A stretch of DNA of 64,000 nucleotides from JALOOB01 sp040766655. Lineage in GTDB: Bacteria; Chloroflexota; Anaerolineae; CG2-30-64-16. The first letter of the stretch is position 1; every line of letters starts with the position of its first letter. The notes under the pieces are model-generated. The model did not search any database, was not told the origin of the DNA, and was given only the letters and a program-made list of their open reading frames with translations. The position numbers and the translations under genes were made by a program. Shown here piece after piece: positions 55,601 through 63,055 of this stretch. The stretch covers positions 62,001 through 126,000 of the forward strand of contig JAXGQB010000007.1 in the NCBI GenBank assembly GCA_040766655.1, in the 5' to 3' direction.

Positions 55601-55736
55601 GGCCTATACCATCAACATTGAAGCCACGGTGCTTTACGACAAGGACCCCGGCAGCGCGTTCGATGCCACACTAAAGGACAGCTTCAAGCAGGAGCAGTTC
55701 CCGAATATCAAGTTAATTGACAGCAAGGCGAAATAG
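52695..55736 (+). CDS. DUF499 P-loop ATPase (COG1483 type, BrxC/PglY-like)
   Basis: The 1013-residue protein has Walker A SFGGGKTHTEL at about residue 84 and Walker B VVLLDE at about 196, with the DUF499 N-terminus (YLTEGLRSLLTKLLQH). The remaining 800 residues look helical with no further catalytic motif recognised. Related ATPases are core parts of BREX (BrxC/PglY) and occur with DUF1156 methyltransferases in defence islands. A GGAGG site lies 6 nt before ATG 52695, 30 nt after the methyltransferase stop. It ends just before a strong terminator, so it is the last gene of the operon. Its mode of action is inferred. Confidence 0.88.
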   Translation: MNPIPWWQAVTPHADVRDGRIDESLFAASLEGAVRGTAPDEYSKADIFFRKTYLTEGLRSLLTKLLQHVAGTTSANPVATLQTSFGGGKTHTELAIYHLLEHPDESLQVEQVRELVEAAGLSRPPTCRVIVMSGVDINPLGRKTGEGLHIRTLWGEMAYQLGGAPAYADIAANDETLTSPGTADLTRLLETYGPAVVLLDETLHYVDKVAELVGVLGNLADNTVAFLREMTDAVRAAPRSMMVVSLTASSMEQLSSDAMRWLDHLNQQVAREDTKHTPVERTEVHDIVRRRLFESVGEKEAANASQTYRDLYVSTPGLPVSILGDDYQRRLERSYPFHPELVDILYTRWGARAKFQLTRGTLRFLAYALAHLWKSRSNDMRVLIHPMDVSFSEVNLRAMAREVSGDPAWESVLGTDVAGTTKDQPSKAQLLDLEYPTPDWPRLAEGMATTILLYSLSGGEKPHATSDELLLACVRPDLLSVQRDDSLNRLHDRLHYLYYTEATDQFRKEPNVISLQQTHRSNLQGSDEAGAYIRKEVKDRFLGQGGNTGFTWFEFAPKSSEAIPESEDLKLAVLDTDTLVTKDKLSDKVKQDLLTVVEKRGAAARIGMNTLVFCLGDDDGMRQAQEQAREYLSWRKIQEDAGEWERIGGVQQGIVQQKLIDTQGAVRKAIPSAFSWAGVPVAVATGNGAGSKLDVMLTKLGIYISGQTIIQRVWDRLTSKGTAQILQELEPSHMLERYGRDLWPEAELWVTEDQLWQRFCRQVALPMLASRSVLRETLRAGQRLGTFALGQLVDEKADRNLRDSYINLFFKEEMPPNLPLQGLRWLVMREELHRRLLDSPVPVTAADVRPFVEQFTEQGMPVRVGLLVGLVSQLHGGKVDPVSIPSAVAGAIKSMNMVYSLSVDGKSPAELPIHIQEDTAGYFVVSKPGDDMQTKESGRVFGVSGATTIDQLPLLFKHLLKPLGSQNPKAYTINIEATVLYDKDPGSAFDATLKDSFKQEQFPNIKLIDSKAK

Positions 55737-55744
55737 CCCCCATG

Positions 55745-55796
55745 GAGCGATAGACGCGCAGGGTGTGTTTTCGTGCGCCCTGCGCGTCTATCGCTC
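55745..55796. terminator. Strong bidirectional terminator after the DUF499 gene
   Basis: A 19-bp perfect inverted repeat (GAGCGATAGACGCGCAGGG and its complement) encloses a 14-nt loop with TTTT. It lies between convergent gene ends (55736 plus, 55855 minus) and separates the defence operon from the mobile-element maintenance genes. Confidence 0.85.
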
Positions 55797-55854
55797 TCTC
55801 TCCGCACTCAGACACGGCATGCGCGCCTGGGGCAACGAATACCTCCCTATAATC

Positions 55855-56613
55855 TCAGAACCCCAACCCCCTTTCCATGAGGCTGACCCAACGACCTTGC
55901 CCGATGACGAGGTGGTCCAGGACCGCGATGCCCAGGAGCTTGCCCGCTTCCACCAACTGGCGCGTGGCGTGGACATCCTCAGGGCTCGGCGTCGGGTCAC
56001 CCGATGGGTGATTATGGACGACGATGACGGCCGCCCCATTGAGGCGGATGGCTTCCCTGAAGAGCTCGGCTGCGCGGAATACGGCCGTGTTGAGCGAACC
56101 GATGTACACAGTCTGTACTCTGAGCACGCGATTCTTGGTGTCCAGCACGATGACTCGCATGTGCTCCTGCTCCAGCGTCCCCATCTCCATCATGAGGAGA
56201 TTGGCTGCGTCGGCAGGCGATTTCACCAGAGGTCGTTCTTGGGGCGCGGCCACTAACAGGCGCCGGCCAAGCTCGAGCGCAGCCTTGAGTTGTGCCGCCT
56301 TGGTCTCACCGATGCCCTTGGCCTGCGTCAGGTCGGTGATGGGCTTCTGGGCCAGTCCGGTGAGTCCGTCGCAGTCGGCCAGTAAGCGCTGGGCGGTCTC
56401 CATGTCGCCGAATCCGGCGACGATGGTCAGCAGCTCGACGAGGCTGAGTGCGGCAGGCCCGTACCAGGTCAGGCGTTGCACCGGCCGCTCGCCTGCAGGA
56501 AGCTCGCGTATGGCGGTGGGTTTCGGAGAGGACGATTCCGGCTCAAAGAAGCTCAGGCGATACTGCGCCTCGTTGACGACGGTCTGGGTGACGGCTGACG
56601 GTTTGCGTTTCAT
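55855..56613 (-). CDS. radC: RadC-family JAB-domain protein
   Basis: The 252-residue protein has a helix-hairpin-helix stretch (GIGETKAAQLKAALELGRR) and the MPN/JAB domain with metal ligands HNHPSGDPTPSPED (HxHx10D). RadC proteins are widespread on plasmids, phages and integrative elements. A link to DNA repair is old and disputed, and the activity is unknown. ATG 56613 is used, with GGAGG 6 nt upstream; codons further upstream are not family-like. It is the last gene of the element's minus-strand series. Confidence 0.93.
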   Translation of the reverse strand: MKRKPSAVTQTVVNEAQYRLSFFEPESSSPKPTAIRELPAGERPVQRLTWYGPAALSLVELLTIVAGFGDMETAQRLLADCDGLTGLAQKPITDLTQAKGIGETKAAQLKAALELGRRLLVAAPQERPLVKSPADAANLLMMEMGTLEQEHMRVIVLDTKNRVLRVQTVYIGSLNTAVFRAAELFREAIRLNGAAVIVVHNHPSGDPTPSPEDVHATRQLVEAGKLLGIAVLDHLVIGQGRWVSLMERGLGF

Positions 56614-56710
56614 GGTGTTCCTCCGGGCTGAGAAATGAGGAGAGGCCGGTAAGAACTGCTTGTGACAGCTCCTCCCGGCCTCCTGGCTGGTTAGGCGATG
56701 GTTGGTGGCC

Positions 56711-56965
56711 CTAGCGCAGGCGCTTGTCGCGCCAGGTGTCAAACAGGATGTCGGCGTACTCCTCGCGGTCGCACTCCGGGCAACGGCCGTCGTAGTCGGT
56801 GTGTCCCGGCATGGGTACTCCGTGAGGGCAGGTGAGGTCCCCGATGCAGTCGGGAACTGTGCCCACCCGATGAGGGTACCGGACCACGTTGCAGTAGCAA
56901 GTCCGCTCGGGCAATCGCCGGCCGTGGCGTCTGCGTTCGATAACTGGTCTTGCGGACCATGACAT
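56711..56965 (-). CDS. Small Cys-rich zinc-finger-like protein
   Basis: The 84-residue protein starts at ATG 56965, behind an AAGGAGG site. It has CYCN, CIGDLTCPHG and CPECDREEY segments, which fit one or two zinc sites. No family is recognised. It lies between ArdC and RadC in the same orientation and may be an accessory nucleic-acid-binding factor; that is inference. Confidence 0.7.
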   Translation of the reverse strand: MSWSARPVIERRRHGRRLPERTCYCNVVRYPHRVGTVPDCIGDLTCPHGVPMPGHTDYDGRCPECDREEYADILFDTWRDKRLR

Positions 56966-56999
56966 GGCTATTCCTCCTTGTTCATCGGAGAGAGCCTTT

Positions 57000-57015
57000 T
57001 TTTCTCCGGAGAAAA
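57000..57015. repeat. Perfect 16-bp palindrome between ardC and the Cys-rich gene
   Basis: TTTTCTCCGGAGAAAA is a perfect palindrome between the ArdC stop (57019) and the next start (56965). A copy with one change (TTTTCTCTGGAGAAAA) occurs at 60843-60858 within the primase gene of the same element. A regulator- or integrase-binding site is possible; nothing here proves it. Confidence 0.6.
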
Positions 57016-57018
57016 GTG

Positions 57019-57924
57019 TCAGGCCGCTGACGCCAGCCCGGCCTTCATTAGGAGCCATTCGACTGCCTTCTGCGCGGCCGCGGCGGCCTCACATACGGCC
57101 TGCGGGTCCCGCTGCATTCGTTTCCGCCAGTGGTCGACATATGACGCCGTGTTGCCGAAGTCGGGGGATGGAATGCCTACCATTGCGCTCAACATCGCGC
57201 TGCCCATCTCTGCGACGACCTCCTCCCACGCGTACCCTTCCGTGCCTCTGAAGTCGAAGGGGCGGTCCAGGCGGCTCTCGTGGCCGGTAGCGTGCACCAG
57301 CTCGTGAAGCAGCGTCGAGTAGAATCCCCTTGCACTGTCGAAGCAGCTACGCGGCGGCATGGTGACGAGGTCGCGGGCGGGCTGATAAAATGCCTCATCC
57401 CCACAGTAGCGGACCGGCACACTCATCGCCTCCGCGATGCATTCCGCCGCCTCGATGGGCTTCCAGGTGGGCCTGGGAGCCTCGGGCACGGCGATGCCGG
57501 AGCACTGCCCTGCTGCGTTGAACACAACGTAGGTCTTCAAGACTGGGCGCCAGCGGACCTCCCGGTTGCCCGCGGCGGCCTGTTCTGGCTCGTCCAGCTC
57601 GCCATCCAGCGGTGTCCGTTGGTAGAAAACGATGGGGAAACCGTGTTCGCCACGGTTGACATGGCCGCCCAGCTTCTGGGCCTGCTGGTAGGTGCACCAC
57701 CAGTTGGCCCCAAAGCCCGCGGACAGAGCCGACGACATGAGCGACAGGACGTTGACACCCCGATAGGGCTTGCGGCTGTCCAGGTTGCGGGGCAGGCCGA
57801 ACTCCGCGCGCCATGGCTTGCGCCACGGCGCGGTACCGTTTTCCAGCTCGCGGAGCACCTGCTGGGTGACGCGCGCGTAGACCGATTGAGCGGGCGTTTG
57901 ACCCGCCGCTGTTACGGGTTTCAT
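57019..57924 (-). CDS. ArdC-like antirestriction protein / zincin-like metallopeptidase
   Basis: The 301-residue protein has the ssDNA-binding ArdC N-terminal domain (QVLRELENGTAPWRKPW, GVNVLSLMSSA, HVNRGEHG) and a C-terminal zincin-like region with HELVHATGHESRLDR (HExxH) and the third-ligand segment YAWEEVVAEMGSAML. Such proteins, carried by plasmids and integrative elements, protect incoming DNA from host restriction. ATG 57924 has GGAGG 5 nt upstream. The surrounding genes are element maintenance genes of the same strand. Confidence 0.9.
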   Translation of the reverse strand: MKPVTAAGQTPAQSVYARVTQQVLRELENGTAPWRKPWRAEFGLPRNLDSRKPYRGVNVLSLMSSALSAGFGANWWCTYQQAQKLGGHVNRGEHGFPIVFYQRTPLDGELDEPEQAAAGNREVRWRPVLKTYVVFNAAGQCSGIAVPEAPRPTWKPIEAAECIAEAMSVPVRYCGDEAFYQPARDLVTMPPRSCFDSARGFYSTLLHELVHATGHESRLDRPFDFRGTEGYAWEEVVAEMGSAMLSAMVGIPSPDFGNTASYVDHWRKRMQRDPQAVCEAAAAAQKAVEWLLMKAGLASAA

Positions 57925-57999
57925 GTTGTCCTCCAGTGTTTGGTTGTTGCTTGGCGCAAGGTGGATGGGGAGGTGGGAAGGCAGCGGAGCGACGATTGC

Positions 58000-58794
58000 C
58001 TAGGCCGCGACCAGAGCCTGTGCGGCGTGCTGTTCCAACGCTGCCAGGACCGCGGGAAGGTTCGTATCTGTGACCGCCGTGAAGCCCTTCGCACCGGCGA
58101 TGGCGGTCATGCGCACGTAATGAGGCTGGCCCTTGTCCGTGGCGTAGTAGGGGCAGCGTTGGGCAAGCTCCCTGACGGCAGCGCCCCACTTGCCCGACCT
58201 GACAATGGCGGGCTTGGCGTCGACGGATGCCTGCGGCCTGCCATTCCTGGGTGGCTCCTGCGGCTTCTCGCTCAAGGGCGCGCTTCCTCCACCGCGAAGG
58301 GGCTCCGGATGATGCCCGTTGCCTTTCGGTGGATTGCCCGACCGGGCGGGCTGCACCAGCGAGGCGCGCAGCATATCAAATGCTGCCGGCGTGAACCGCT
58401 TGCGCTGCGGGTCGAACTCAGCCCACACCTGCGGAAGGGCATACAGGTAGCGCCCCAGGCCAAACTTCGTGCAGGCGCGCTTGAAGGCCTGGGCGGCAGC
58501 CGCGGTCAGGCTGTTCTCGTCCGCCTCGTCCTTGCGCCCGAGGTCGGTGCGGGTGATGCCGGCCACGGTCAGGCGGCAGACGACCGTGGCACCGTCCAAC
58601 ACCTCGTAGATGTCGGACCAGGTGGGGTCTGCCTCGTCCAGCCGGCGCATGTATTCCCGGCTGTCAACGTAGGCCAGCGCCAGAGCACGCGCCTCGCTCT
58701 TCGAGACTGCGCCGGGTTTGAACTCGACCAATGCCGGGTCGAACGGCTTGGCCAGGTCGGCCAGGATGACATCGAGCGTTCTCTCAGTTGCCAT
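58000..58794 (-). CDS. Rad52/Rad22-family single-strand annealing protein
   Basis: Residues 10-150 match the Rad52-like fold (ALALAYVDSREYMRRLDEA, AAAQAFKRACTKFGLGRYLYALPQVW). That domain binds ssDNA as a ring and anneals complementary strands. Such genes are typical of phages and integrative elements. The C-terminal third (RSGNPPKGNGHH...) is probably disordered, ending in a basic patch that could contact partner proteins. ATG 58794. It is co-directional with the SWIM protein upstream and ArdC downstream. Confidence 0.87.
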   Translation of the reverse strand: MATERTLDVILADLAKPFDPALVEFKPGAVSKSEARALALAYVDSREYMRRLDEADPTWSDIYEVLDGATVVCRLTVAGITRTDLGRKDEADENSLTAAAAQAFKRACTKFGLGRYLYALPQVWAEFDPQRKRFTPAAFDMLRASLVQPARSGNPPKGNGHHPEPLRGGGSAPLSEKPQEPPRNGRPQASVDAKPAIVRSGKWGAAVRELAQRCPYYATDKGQPHYVRMTAIAGAKGFTAVTDTNLPAVLAALEQHAAQALVAA

Positions 58795-58871
58795 GGTGTA
58801 GTCTCCTTCTCTGGTGCAAATGGTGGGTTAAATGCAGACCCCCGTTACGAGGGTAACGGGGGTCATGCGCC

Positions 58872-59516
58872 TCAGTAAGGTCGTTCGTCGAGGTACTGCT
58901 CGCGGTGGTCGCGCTCGCGGGCGTTGAGCTCGCGCAACTCAGCGATGCTCATGCCGCTCTTGCGGGCGTGTTCGGCCAGGCGCTGCATCTGCGCCCGGTA
59001 GCGGTCCAGGCACTGGGCAGGACTATCGCCCCAGTACACCCACCCGTCAGCATCGTGCGTGTGCCATTCGAGAGCCACGTCGTCCCACACCGGCTCGGAG
59101 ATGGTTGGGAGGCCAGTATCAGGTGGCTCCAAACGCAACTGGGTCACAGACGGTGCCGGCCTGGTCACCACCGATGCGGGCGGCGCCTCTGCGCGGGAGG
59201 GCTGCGTAGTGCTCGCGGCCACGGTTGGCAGGCGCAACCTGGTGGCGTGAAGCGCGGCCGCGAGTATGTGCTTGCAGACCCGGATGCCGTGCAGGCTCGG
59301 CGTGTTGGGTCGCGTCGCTGACTTCGTGAAGTCAGGACAACTGCAGGACGCGGCCAACAGGGTGCCGTCAGCGGCGAACTCCAGCTCCACTTCGTAGTTG
59401 GTCTCGGCGTGCTGGCTGGGGACCAGGAACCGGTAGGGGCCGAGGAGCCGTATGGACGAAGGGTCGATTTGCTGCGCGCGTTGCCAGCGCAGCGCCAACG
59501 GAACGGAAAGTGCCAT
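58872..59516 (-). CDS. SWIM zinc-finger protein
   Basis: The 214-residue protein has the SWIM zinc motif CSCPDFTKSATRP... GIRVCKHILAA (CxCx(n)CxH) in its first half. SWIM domains bind DNA or protein and are found in helicases, transposases and Rad51-paralogue partners (Shu/SWS1). Its place next to a Rad52-like protein hints at recombination; that is inference. ATG 59516 has AGGAGG 6 nt upstream. The C-terminus (about 130-214) has no recognised domain. Confidence 0.8.
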   Translation of the reverse strand: MALSVPLALRWQRAQQIDPSSIRLLGPYRFLVPSQHAETNYEVELEFAADGTLLAASCSCPDFTKSATRPNTPSLHGIRVCKHILAAALHATRLRLPTVAASTTQPSRAEAPPASVVTRPAPSVTQLRLEPPDTGLPTISEPVWDDVALEWHTHDADGWVYWGDSPAQCLDRYRAQMQRLAEHARKSGMSIAELRELNARERDHREQYLDERPY

Positions 59517-59732
59517 CTTGACCTCCTGTGGTGTTGAGGGAGGAGCGCCCGACGAGTGCGAGCCCCGGGGTTCACTTTCGGGTGCTGCTCCTTCCCTATG
59601 TGACCCACGCGAGAATTCTGGCCGCACCCCCGTGGGCAAAAGTTCCCCCGACGATGGGACGTGCGGGGAGGCCGATGCGATAAAATGGGCGTGAAAGGGC
59701 GCTTTGAGCGCAAACAAGGAGTGATTTCGGGA

Positions 59733-60179
59733 ATGTTACCTAAGACATCGACCCACGCGGCGGGCACGGTGCACGCTCAGTTCGTGCGCTGCGGAAAGCC
59801 TGGCTGTCGGTGCGCAACCGGCGACCTACATGGCCCCTACTTCTATCGGTTCTGGCGCGATGAGTTGGGCCGGCTCCATAAGCAGTACGTGAGGCAAGCA
59901 GACGTCGACGCGGTGCGGGAGGCCTGTCGGGCCGCGCAGGCAGAGAAGCGTCGGCTGAGGGCCGTCATCGGGCAAGGACAGGTGGCGCTGCGATGGCTGG
60001 CGCGGGATGGCTCATCACGGCGGCGCTCCTGTGAGGATATCGAGCTCACCTTCAGCTATCCGGCCCAGGCGCAGGCCCTGCTCGACGTTGCCGGCCGCGA
60101 AGATGTCCCTATCATGTTTCGGCTGCGGGCAATGCGGAGTCTTGTCAAGTGGCAGCACAGCGACAGGACCCGGAAATAA
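59733..60179 (+). CDS. DUF6788-like small protein
   Basis: The 148-residue protein has the pattern RCGKPGCRCATGDLHGPYFY near the N-terminus, typical of a widely spread hypothetical family (DUF6788-type) of phages, plasmids and integrative elements. It probably binds zinc through its clustered Cys. The rest is helical and basic. It is the only plus-strand gene of the maintenance block and is divergent from the SWIM gene. ATG 59733 is chosen for its AAGGAG site 11 nt upstream; ATG 59685 is an alternative. Confidence 0.65.
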   Translation: MLPKTSTHAAGTVHAQFVRCGKPGCRCATGDLHGPYFYRFWRDELGRLHKQYVRQADVDAVREACRAAQAEKRRLRAVIGQGQVALRWLARDGSSRRRSCEDIELTFSYPAQAQALLDVAGREDVPIMFRLRAMRSLVKWQHSDRTRK

Positions 60180-60211
60180 AAGACGCAGGCTCTGGGGAGA
60201 ACCTGCGTCTT
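60180..60211. terminator. Hairpin between the DUF6788-like and primase genes
   Basis: AAGACGCAGG / CCTGCGTCTT form a 10-bp stem with a 12-nt loop between convergent stops (60179 and 60239). The plus strand continues with TCT. Confidence 0.75.
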
Positions 60212-60238
60212 CTGCCGAGTATAGGGCATGTCTAGTGG

Positions 60239-61279
60239 TCAGTGGCTGCGGCGACCTTTCGCACCGGCTTGGGCGAGGCCAGCCTCCACCCAAGCCGCGA
60301 TGTCTCCGCCCATCACTGCCATTTCGTTGACGTCTTTTCCACAGAAGGGCCGCCAACGGCGGGCATTGGGCAGCAAATCACACCAGTAGCGTGATGCCTG
60401 CTCGCCCGCGTCATCGGCATCGAAGGCGATGAGGACGACCGGCGCCAGGGCCAGCCTGGCAATCCAGCGCATGCGGCGGGCCCCAGTGGTGCTGCCTGTA
60501 GCAACGGCAACGGCCATGTGACCAGCGTCTTGCGACACCGTCAAAGCGTCGAACTCGCCCTCGACGAGCACTGCCGCGCGCCCTGGGACGAGCTCGTCAG
60601 CGCCATATAGGCCGACCGCACAGCCGGGTGGTCCGATGTACTTGGGACCTTGTCCCGAGTCGGCGAGTCGGCGGATGTTCACCCGCCAGAGGGCCTTGCC
60701 CATCTCCCAGGGAATCACGATGCCGCTCGGCAACCACACGCGCTTGGTGCGGCCGAGCTCGTCGCGGAGCGGCTCCAGGCCCCAGTCAGCCCGCTCCTGG
60801 AGCCGGTCCCGCGTGTTGTAGCCGATAGATGCTGCAAGCAAGTTTTCTCTGGAGAAAAGACGCCCCCGAAGCCACTTGCGCGCCGGGAGTCCAAGCGCGG
60901 ACCAGAGGTGCGCCTGGCACTCCTCCACGAACGCTGAGGCCGCGCACTGCCATTGGGCTGGTGGCGGTGCGATGACCTCGGGGTGCGGGGGCTGATTGCA
61001 GGCAGATGAAGGGGAGGTCGTTGCGTGACCGAGCCGGGCCAGCGCCTCTGAGTAGGTGAGATTGTAGCGGTCACGCAAGTATTGGATGGCGTCGCCGCGC
61101 CTCCCGCACCGTCGACACCAGTAGCGAGGCTTGCCCTCGCGGGGCGCCGGCCAGACGCGGAAGCGGTCCTTGCCTCCACAGAACGGGCAGGGGCCGGCGT
61201 ACTCGCCGCCGTCGGTCTTTCCTGCCTTTGTAAGGGTTGTGTCGTTTCCGATGAGGTCAGCAAGGTCGATGTGTTGCAT
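60239..61279 (-). CDS. CHC2/TOPRIM DNA primase
   Basis: The 346-residue protein has a CHC2 zinc domain (CPFCGGKDRF at about 31-40; CRRCGRRGDAIQYL at about 55-68) and a TOPRIM core (VLVEGEFDALT; IAFDADDAGEQAS). This is the layout of the small primases of phages and elements, shorter than DnaG and missing its helicase-binding domain. It would make primers for element replication. ATG 61279 is chosen to give a normal N-terminus (IDLADLIGNDTTLTKAG). ATG 61336 gives 19 extra residues. Confidence 0.9.
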   Translation of the reverse strand: MQHIDLADLIGNDTTLTKAGKTDGGEYAGPCPFCGGKDRFRVWPAPREGKPRYWCRRCGRRGDAIQYLRDRYNLTYSEALARLGHATTSPSSACNQPPHPEVIAPPPAQWQCAASAFVEECQAHLWSALGLPARKWLRGRLFSRENLLAASIGYNTRDRLQERADWGLEPLRDELGRTKRVWLPSGIVIPWEMGKALWRVNIRRLADSGQGPKYIGPPGCAVGLYGADELVPGRAAVLVEGEFDALTVSQDAGHMAVAVATGSTTGARRMRWIARLALAPVVLIAFDADDAGEQASRYWCDLLPNARRWRPFCGKDVNEMAVMGGDIAAWVEAGLAQAGAKGRRSH

Positions 61280-61340
61280 GATACACGCGCCCGTCTCGTG
61301 ACAGTGTGATTGGGTGCCAGGCTCCTGTCGTGCCATAGCT

Positions 61341-61430
61341 GTAACCTGTGGAGCCCCTTAAGAAAGGGGGCTCCAACATACAGGTTACCCGCAAGCCTAT
61401 CAGGTGCCTGACACCCTGTTTACAGGTTAC
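61341..61430. promoter_or_regulatory. Nested inverted and direct repeats between the helicase and primase genes
   Basis: GTAACCTGT (61341-61349) pairs with ACAGGTTAC (61380-61388). Inside them GGAGCCCC (61350-61357) pairs with GGGGCTCC (61367-61374). A second ACAGGTTAC lies at 61422-61430, overlapping the helicase stop region, and GGTGCCTGACACC (61403-61415) is a further imperfect palindrome. This could be a protein-binding or replication-control site, or a structured mRNA segment controlling the primase. Confidence 0.6.
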
Positions 61431-62602
61431 AGGTCGTCGGATGATGTGGCGCCATAGGTTGCTCGGGCGCCAGCGCCACCGTCGTCCCTGCGTTGCACCT
61501 TGCCCTTGCGTTTCAGGCTGTAGACGGCCTGACGCGCAGCATCCGCGCTGTGCTTGCCAGCATTGGCCTGGATTTCGGCCACGGTGGCGTCGCCGTTCTC
61601 CGCAAGGTACTGAAGGACGTGCCTCTCGCAGTCGCTCAGAGACTCAGTCGGAGATGCGCCAGTCGACGAGGTGATGACCGTGACCTCATCCTCGAAGCGG
61701 GCGACGGCGTACAGGTTGAAGGGCTCGGCATCCCGACTCTTCAGTGTGGAAACGTCGATGTTGGGCGAACTTGTTTTGGATTCGACCAGCAGCATACCGT
61801 CGACCGCGCCTTTGATGGCCGAGCTGCCCCGATAGCCGCCTGCCTTGCCTGTGTGATGGATGACCACGATGGCAGCCCCGGTGCGCTCGGCTGCGCGACG
61901 AAGGTTGAAGAAGACGCGTTGCACGTCCCGGACCGAGTTTTCGTCGCCACCAAGCATTACGTCTGCCAGGGCGTCGATGATGACGAAGCCGGCACCGGCA
62001 GCCTGGATGAGCTGGACCAGCTTGTCGGCTGCGTCAGGCTCGAGGAGTGACAGCCCGTACATGCTCACGTAAGCCAGCGGCAGGTCTTGGTCCGCGCCGT
62101 GGGCTCGCATCACGGCGCCGAGGCGGCGATTGAGCCTGCGGGGGCCGGACTCTTCATCGACGATGAGTACCGTGGCCTGACTGGTGGGCCTGCCGAGCCA
62201 CGGCTCGCCCTGTGCGACACGGACGGCCGCGTCGAGCAGGAGCCAGGTCTTCTTGGCGCCGGGTTCGCCCACGACCACCGTGACCGTGCCCGAGGAGATG
62301 ACGCCCTCGATGAGCCAATCGACGGGGGGTTGGGGCTCCAGCGCCTCGCGGGCCCATCTCAGGGCTGATGCTTCGGTTTCGTTGGAGGCCAGGTAGGCCG
62401 CCAGCCGGCTGTCCGCTCTGGTCAGGGTGTTCCAGACCTCGCGAACCGTCTTGGTCCCCCCGGTGCTGTGTGCGTCGTAGAGCACCTGCACTGTGTCCCA
62501 GAGTGGCCCACAGTCCGCGGGCAGAACCCCGTTGGGAGCCTTGCCGTCGCTCACAAGGTCACGCAAGACCTGGCGAGTCGTGATTTCCCAGCCCTCGCTC
62601 AT
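61427..62602 (-). CDS. RepA-like hexameric helicase/ATPase (AAA_25 type)
   Basis: The 391-residue protein has Walker A VVVGEPGAKKTWLLLDA at about residue 112 and Walker B-like FVIIDALADVML at about 200, plus VVIHHTGKAGGYRGSSA of RecA/AAA_25-type plasmid RepA helicases. A winged-helix-like C-terminus (ERHVLQYLAENGDATVAEI) may bind DNA. It would load or drive element replication with the primase downstream. ATG 62602 overlaps the stop of the preceding gene by 4 nt (ATGA), so it is translationally coupled. Confidence 0.88.
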   Translation of the reverse strand: MSEGWEITTRQVLRDLVSDGKAPNGVLPADCGPLWDTVQVLYDAHSTGGTKTVREVWNTLTRADSRLAAYLASNETEASALRWAREALEPQPPVDWLIEGVISSGTVTVVVGEPGAKKTWLLLDAAVRVAQGEPWLGRPTSQATVLIVDEESGPRRLNRRLGAVMRAHGADQDLPLAYVSMYGLSLLEPDAADKLVQLIQAAGAGFVIIDALADVMLGGDENSVRDVQRVFFNLRRAAERTGAAIVVIHHTGKAGGYRGSSAIKGAVDGMLLVESKTSSPNIDVSTLKSRDAEPFNLYAVARFEDEVTVITSSTGASPTESLSDCERHVLQYLAENGDATVAEIQANAGKHSADAARQAVYSLKRKGKVQRRDDGGAGARATYGATSSDDL

Positions 62603-63054
62603 GGCCGCACCTCGCCAAATGAGAGCTGGGCATACTGCGGCTGGCCGGGTTGGGTCGTTTTCCAGAAGCGGAGTGGGAGGACCAATTGAGGGCCAAAGCC
62701 GCGGTCGAGCGGAATGCCGTGCAGCCGAAAGTCGCCGACCCTCGCGCGATAGACCTTGCGAGTCTCGGCATCGTCGAGCTGAATCCATTCAACGTCGAGT
62801 GCCTCAAGCTGGTCCAGGACACAGACGTCGCTTGCCCATCCCTCCGGCTTGCGGAGGAGATGTTTGCTGGCGCAGACTGTCTTGTGGAAGACGCCCTTCC
62901 GCACCGCTCCAACCACTCTGCCGTTGCCCGCGAGGACGGTTTGCTTTCCGCACGTACGTGTGGTATTGTTGTCGTTGTAGGTGGAGGCAAATTCCCTACC
63001 TTCGATTTGCCGTTGGCTGTTCTCAGCAGCCAACGGCGTCTTCTTGCTTATCAT
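62599..63054 (-). CDS. Conserved-looking hypothetical protein of the replication module
   Basis: The 151-residue protein starts ATG 63054, 1 nt after the RHH stop, and overlaps the next start by 4 nt. It has an LRKPEGWASDVCVLDQLEALDVEW central stretch and VYRARVGDFRLHGIPLDRGFG towards the C-terminus. No family is recognised with confidence. Strict coupling to the RepA-like gene suggests a role in replication or its control. Confidence 0.72.
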   Translation of the reverse strand: MISKKTPLAAENSQRQIEGREFASTYNDNNTTRTCGKQTVLAGNGRVVGAVRKGVFHKTVCASKHLLRKPEGWASDVCVLDQLEALDVEWIQLDDAETRKVYRARVGDFRLHGIPLDRGFGPQLVLPLRFWKTTQPGQPQYAQLSFGEVRP

Positions 63055-63055
63055 C

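Noticed and set aside
46648..55736. Calling the operon DISARM or BREX outright
   Set aside because: The hallmark proteins (DrmA/B/C, PglZ, BrxA/B) are absent from the window, so only similarity is claimed.
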